This document shows, one piece after another, positions 5,690 to 7,614 of a stretch of DNA of 7,614 nt. The number at the start of each line of letters is the position of its first letter. Within the stretch, counting starts at the first letter, position 1. This DNA is from Syntrophus sp. (in: bacteria) (GTDB lineage Bacteria > Desulfobacterota > Syntrophia > Syntrophales > UBA8958). A program made the position numbers and the translations under genes. The notes under the pieces are model-generated. The model searched no databases, was not told the DNA's origin, and worked only from the letters and a program-made list of their open reading frames with translations. Where the stretch lies: the NCBI GenBank assembly GCA_003451635.1, contig DMAT01000448.1, forward strand, positions 389 through 8,002. The letters run 5' to 3'.

Positions 5690-6424
5690 ATGCGGTTTGA
5701 TATTCTCTCTCTTTTCCCGGAGATGTTTTTGTCGATCTTTGAGAGCAGCATCCTCAAGAAGGCAAGGGATAAAGGCCTCATTGACGTTCACGTTCATGAT
5801 ATCCGTATGTATGCCCCAGGAAAGCACCGGGTAACGGACGACGCTCCTTTCGGTGGAGGAGGCGGCATGGTCATGAAGGTGGAGCCGATTGACCGGGCCC
5901 TTGAAGCCTTGGCGTTAAAATCCGGGGAAGGGCCGGTTATTCTGATGAGTCCCCAGGGAACTCCATTCCGGCAGGAGACGGCGGAAGAACTTGCCGCGTG
6001 CCATAGACTGGTGCTGATTTGCGGCCACTATGAAGGCGTGGATGAGCGGGTAAAAGAACATCTGGCGGACCGGGAGATCTCCATCGGGGATTTCGTCCTT
6101 ACCGGCGGTGAGTTGTCGGCGATGATGATTGTGGATGCCGTTTCCAGACTGATTCCCGGCGTCCTGGGAAACAGTGAATCGGCCCTGATGGATTCATTTT
6201 CTTCGGGGCTCCTTGAGTATCCCCAATATACCCGTCCTCAGGAATACCGGGGATGGAATGTTCCTGACGTCCTGCTGAATGGGAACCACCGGGATATAGA
6301 TGCTTGGCGACGACGACAGTCCCTGGCGCGGACATGGCGAAGGCGGCCGGAACTGCTTGAGAAGGTCAATCTGTCCGATTCGGACCGGTTGCTCCTGAAA
6401 GAGATTCAGACGGAAGGCCCGTGA
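5690..6424 (+). CDS. trmD: tRNA (guanine-N1)-methyltransferase TrmD
   Basis: The SPOUT-family enzyme that uses S-adenosylmethionine to make m1G37 next to the anticodon, preventing +1 frameshifting. The 244 residues fit the family. MRFDILSLFPEMF opens the protein and DDAPFGGGGGMVMK (50-63) follows. The trefoil-knot SAM site is at about 85-145, with MSPQG (86-90), CGHYEGVDERV (111-121) and SIGDFVLTGGELSAM (131-145). The catalytic aspartate equivalent is D168 in MDSF, followed by LEYPQYTRP (175-183) and the C-terminal tRNA-binding domain (LLNGNHRDIDAWRRRQSL). ATG 5690 is supported by family alignment and by GAGG overlapping the rimM stop. Its stop overlaps the next start as GTGA (6421-6424), implying coupled translation with the neighbouring methyltransferase. 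Confidence 0.98.
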   Translation: MRFDILSLFPEMFLSIFESSILKKARDKGLIDVHVHDIRMYAPGKHRVTDDAPFGGGGGMVMKVEPIDRALEALALKSGEGPVILMSPQGTPFRQETAEELAACHRLVLICGHYEGVDERVKEHLADREISIGDFVLTGGELSAMMIVDAVSRLIPGVLGNSESALMDSFSSGLLEYPQYTRPQEYRGWNVPDVLLNGNHRDIDAWRRRQSLARTWRRRPELLEKVNLSDSDRLLLKEIQTEGP

Positions 6425-6987
6425 TATCCAGGGCCAATTGCTATATCGCTCTTTTACATTATCCTGTATTTAACAAGCACAGGAATATCGTAACCACTGC
6501 CGTTGCCAACATGGATATCCATGATATAGCCAGGGTGGGGCGCACCTACGGCATGGAGCGTTTTTACATTGTGACGCCCATCGAGGCGCAGCGTCTGCTT
6601 GTACAAACCATTCTCGACCATTGGCAGCAGGGGTACGGGGCGACCTATAATGCCTCCCGCAAGGAGGCCTTCGACCGAGTTTGTGTCAAGGAAACCTTTG
6701 CTGCCGTCGTTGCGGATATTCTTGCCCTTTCGGGACGGCGACCCCGGATGGTGGCAACGGGTGCATCCTTGAATAAAAAACTGATTAGTTTCAAGGAAAT
6801 GAAGAGTATTCTTGAAAGTGACGATCATCCCTACCTGATGGTCTTCGGAACAGGTTGGGGGCTGGCGGATGAGATCATCGATCAGGCTGATTATTCTCTG
6901 GAACCGGTGCGGGGCAGATCGGATTATAATCACCTGTCCGTACGATCTGCCGCTGCTGTTATTCTGGACAGGCTATTTGGCGATTAA
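6421..6987 (+). CDS. SPOUT-type RNA methyltransferase, PF09936-like, substrate unknown
   Basis: A 188-residue protein I recognise as the SAM-dependent RNA methyltransferase family represented by Thermotoga TM1570, often encoded beside or fused to trmD. Visible features fit a trefoil-knot fold: an N-terminal strand-helix segment (CYIALLHYPVFNKHRNIVTT, 7-26), TAVANMDIHDIARVGRTYGM (25-44), the strand-loop RMVATGASLNKK (109-120), a glycine loop VFGTGWGLADE (141-151) where SAM should bind, and the knot-closing YNHLSVRSAAAVILDRL (169-185), reminiscent of SpoU/TrmH motif 3. The GTG start at 6421 is fixed by the 4-base overlap with the trmD stop. The RNA target and modified base are not known to me. 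The setting suggests tRNA or rRNA, which is inference. It sits inside the ribosomal cluster, 49 nt before rplS. Confidence 0.88.
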   Translation: MISRANCYIALLHYPVFNKHRNIVTTAVANMDIHDIARVGRTYGMERFYIVTPIEAQRLLVQTILDHWQQGYGATYNASRKEAFDRVCVKETFAAVVADILALSGRRPRMVATGASLNKKLISFKEMKSILESDDHPYLMVFGTGWGLADEIIDQADYSLEPVRGRSDYNHLSVRSAAAVILDRLFGD

Positions 6988-7004
6988 GATAAAATAGATA
7001 TAAA
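6977..7004 (+). promoter_or_regulatory. Candidate internal promoter for rplS-rnhB
   Basis: TTGGCG (6977-6982, 4 of 6 to the -35 consensus) and TATAAA (6999-7004, 5 of 6 to the -10 consensus) are separated by 16 nt. They lie at the end of the methyltransferase gene and in the 49-nt gap, which is the most A+T-rich stretch of the operon. Such a promoter would give bL19 extra transcription, since bL19 is needed in greater amount than TrmD. The A+T richness also makes chance matches likely. Confidence 0.3.
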
Positions 7005-7036
7005 AAATAGTAATAAACACGTGAGGTGTAGGAAGC

Positions 7037-7384
7037 ATGAATTTCATAGAAATGATTGAAAAAGAGCAAATCAGGGCCGATATACCCGGTTTCAAGTCAG
7101 GAGATAGCGTCAAGGTATATGTACGGATTATTGAAGGTCAGAAACAGCGAATTCAGGCTTTTGAAGGCGTTGTGATCCGCAAACGCCGCGGCAACAGCCG
7201 GGCGAATTTCACCGTCAGAAAAGTTTCCTATGGTATTGGTGTGGAAAGAACATTTCCCATGCATTCGCCGGTGATTGACCGCGTTGAAGTCGTGACCAGG
7301 GGCCTGGTGCGCCGCTCACGTCTGTATTATTTGAGAAACCTCAGAGGCAAAAAAGCAAGAATCAAGGAAGCGGCCAACAACTAA
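7037..7384 (+). CDS. rplS: 50S ribosomal protein bL19
   Basis: The 115-residue product is bL19, located at the 30S-50S interface near the inter-subunit bridges. Family hallmarks are clear: PGFKSGDSVKVYVRIIEGQK (17-36), RIQAFEGVVIRKR (38-50), SYGIGVERTFPMHSPVIDRV (64-83) and the basic C-terminal RRSRLYYLRNLRGKKARIKE. Length is normal. ATG 7037 is supported by GAGGT (7022-7026) with TAGGA closer to the start. It keeps its usual place at the end of the rpsP-trmD cluster and is followed 19 nt later by rnhB, a common arrangement. Confidence 0.98.
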   Translation: MNFIEMIEKEQIRADIPGFKSGDSVKVYVRIIEGQKQRIQAFEGVVIRKRRGNSRANFTVRKVSYGIGVERTFPMHSPVIDRVEVVTRGLVRRSRLYYLRNLRGKKARIKEAANN

Positions 7385-7389
7385 TCGGG

Positions 7390-7408
7390 TTCATCTTTGT
7401 GAGATGAA
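7390..7408 (+). promoter_or_regulatory. Hairpin enclosing the rnhB start codon
   Basis: TTCATCT (7390-7396) and AGATGAA (7402-7408) are perfect complements around the 5-nt loop TTGTG, so the rnhB ATG (7404-7406) would lie in the stem. The stem has only two G-C pairs and is weak. It could lower initiation at rnhB unless ribosomes arriving from rplS, whose stop is 6 nt upstream, open it. Confidence 0.35.
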
Positions 7409-7614
7409 TACATTCGAAAAGCTTGCTTATGATGAAGGCTACCGATCCATCGCGGGCGTTGACGAGGCCGGTCGGGGGCCTCTGGCCGGACCTGTTGTCG
7501 CCGCGGCAGTTATCTTTCCTCCCGAATATCAAAATTCCGAAATTAATGGTATCAAAAAACTGACCGCCCGCAAAAGGGATGAACTCTACAAGGTGATCTC
7601 GGATAACGCCATTG
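7404..7614 (+). CDS. rnhB: Ribonuclease HII, N-terminal part, cut by right edge
   Basis: Seventy codons are visible before the window ends. The enzyme cuts the RNA strand of RNA-DNA hybrids and starts removal of ribonucleotides misincorporated in DNA. SIAGVDEAGRGPLAGPVVAA (residues 15-34) carries the first two catalytic acidic residues, in GVDEAGRG; the later catalytic aspartates lie outside the window. ATG 7404 is the only start that keeps a normal N-terminus; its ribosome-binding site is poor (GTGAG directly upstream) and a small hairpin encloses the start. One oddity: the usual NDSKKL or DDSKKL motif reads INGIKKLTARKRDEL here, as if about three residues before KKL were missing in frame. 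Activity therefore cannot be assumed. The position directly after rplS is the usual one. Confidence 0.93.
   Translation, partial: MNTFEKLAYDEGYRSIAGVDEAGRGPLAGPVVAAAVIFPPEYQNSEINGIKKLTARKRDELYKVISDNAI

Noticed and set aside
5363..5827. Long antisense open frame (154 codons) opposite rimM and trmD
   Set aside because: It lies entirely opposite two clearly recognisable conserved genes and has no recognisable domain; it is a shadow of their codon use.
6454..6933. Long antisense open frame (159 codons) opposite the SPOUT methyltransferase
   Set aside because: The sense strand encodes a family-recognisable protein with a 4-nt overlap to trmD; the antisense product resembles nothing I know.
1..7614. 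Mobile elements, CRISPR arrays, tRNA genes or phage-like cargo
   Set aside because: No long repeats, transposase-like frames, spaced repeats or cloverleaf-like sequences were seen; the window is nearly filled by conserved housekeeping genes.

Overview
The window reads as an ordinary housekeeping stretch of a Gram-negative bacterium, most likely a Desulfobacterota (former Deltaproteobacteria) member close to Syntrophus/Syntrophales. That placement is inferred from gene order (prepilin peptidase, argS, a SPOR-domain protein, ffh, rpsP, khpA, rimM, trmD, a PF09936-type methyltransferase, rplS, rnhB), from moderate base composition, and from remembered protein style; no database search was possible. 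All complete genes lie on the + strand and coding density is high. I see no mobile element, CRISPR array, tRNA or rRNA.

Layout. Positions 1-493 hold the C-terminal half of a type IV prepilin peptidase, cut by the left edge. Positions 494-686 form the only sizeable gap. It contains a candidate sigma70 promoter, two inverted repeats and a textbook intrinsic terminator that ends only 23 nt before the argS start codon, so the gap looks more like a regulated argS leader than a plain spacer. From 687 to 3174 run argS and, 4 nt later, a membrane-anchored SPOR-domain protein. ffh follows after 37 nt. The block rpsP-khpA-rimM-trmD-(SPOUT methyltransferase)-rplS-rnhB then fills 4633-7614, mostly with overlaps or gaps of a few nucleotides; rnhB is cut by the right edge.

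How the genes fit together. The theme is making and delivering proteins: tRNA charging (ArgS), tRNA modification (TrmD and probably the SPOUT enzyme), ribosome parts and maturation (bS16, bL19, RimM), RNA binding (KhpA) and co-translational membrane targeting (Ffh). The SPOR protein (peptidoglycan/septum) and prepilin peptidase (pilus or type II secretion) are envelope functions at the left end.

Most worth a second look are the argS leader (terminator placement, alternative pairings, and a short arginine-containing ORF running through it), the functionally unassigned SPOUT methyltransferase lodged between trmD and rplS, and an RNase HII whose usual (N)DSKKL motif appears to lack the residues before KKL. 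I found no clear sign of a wholly new multi-gene system.
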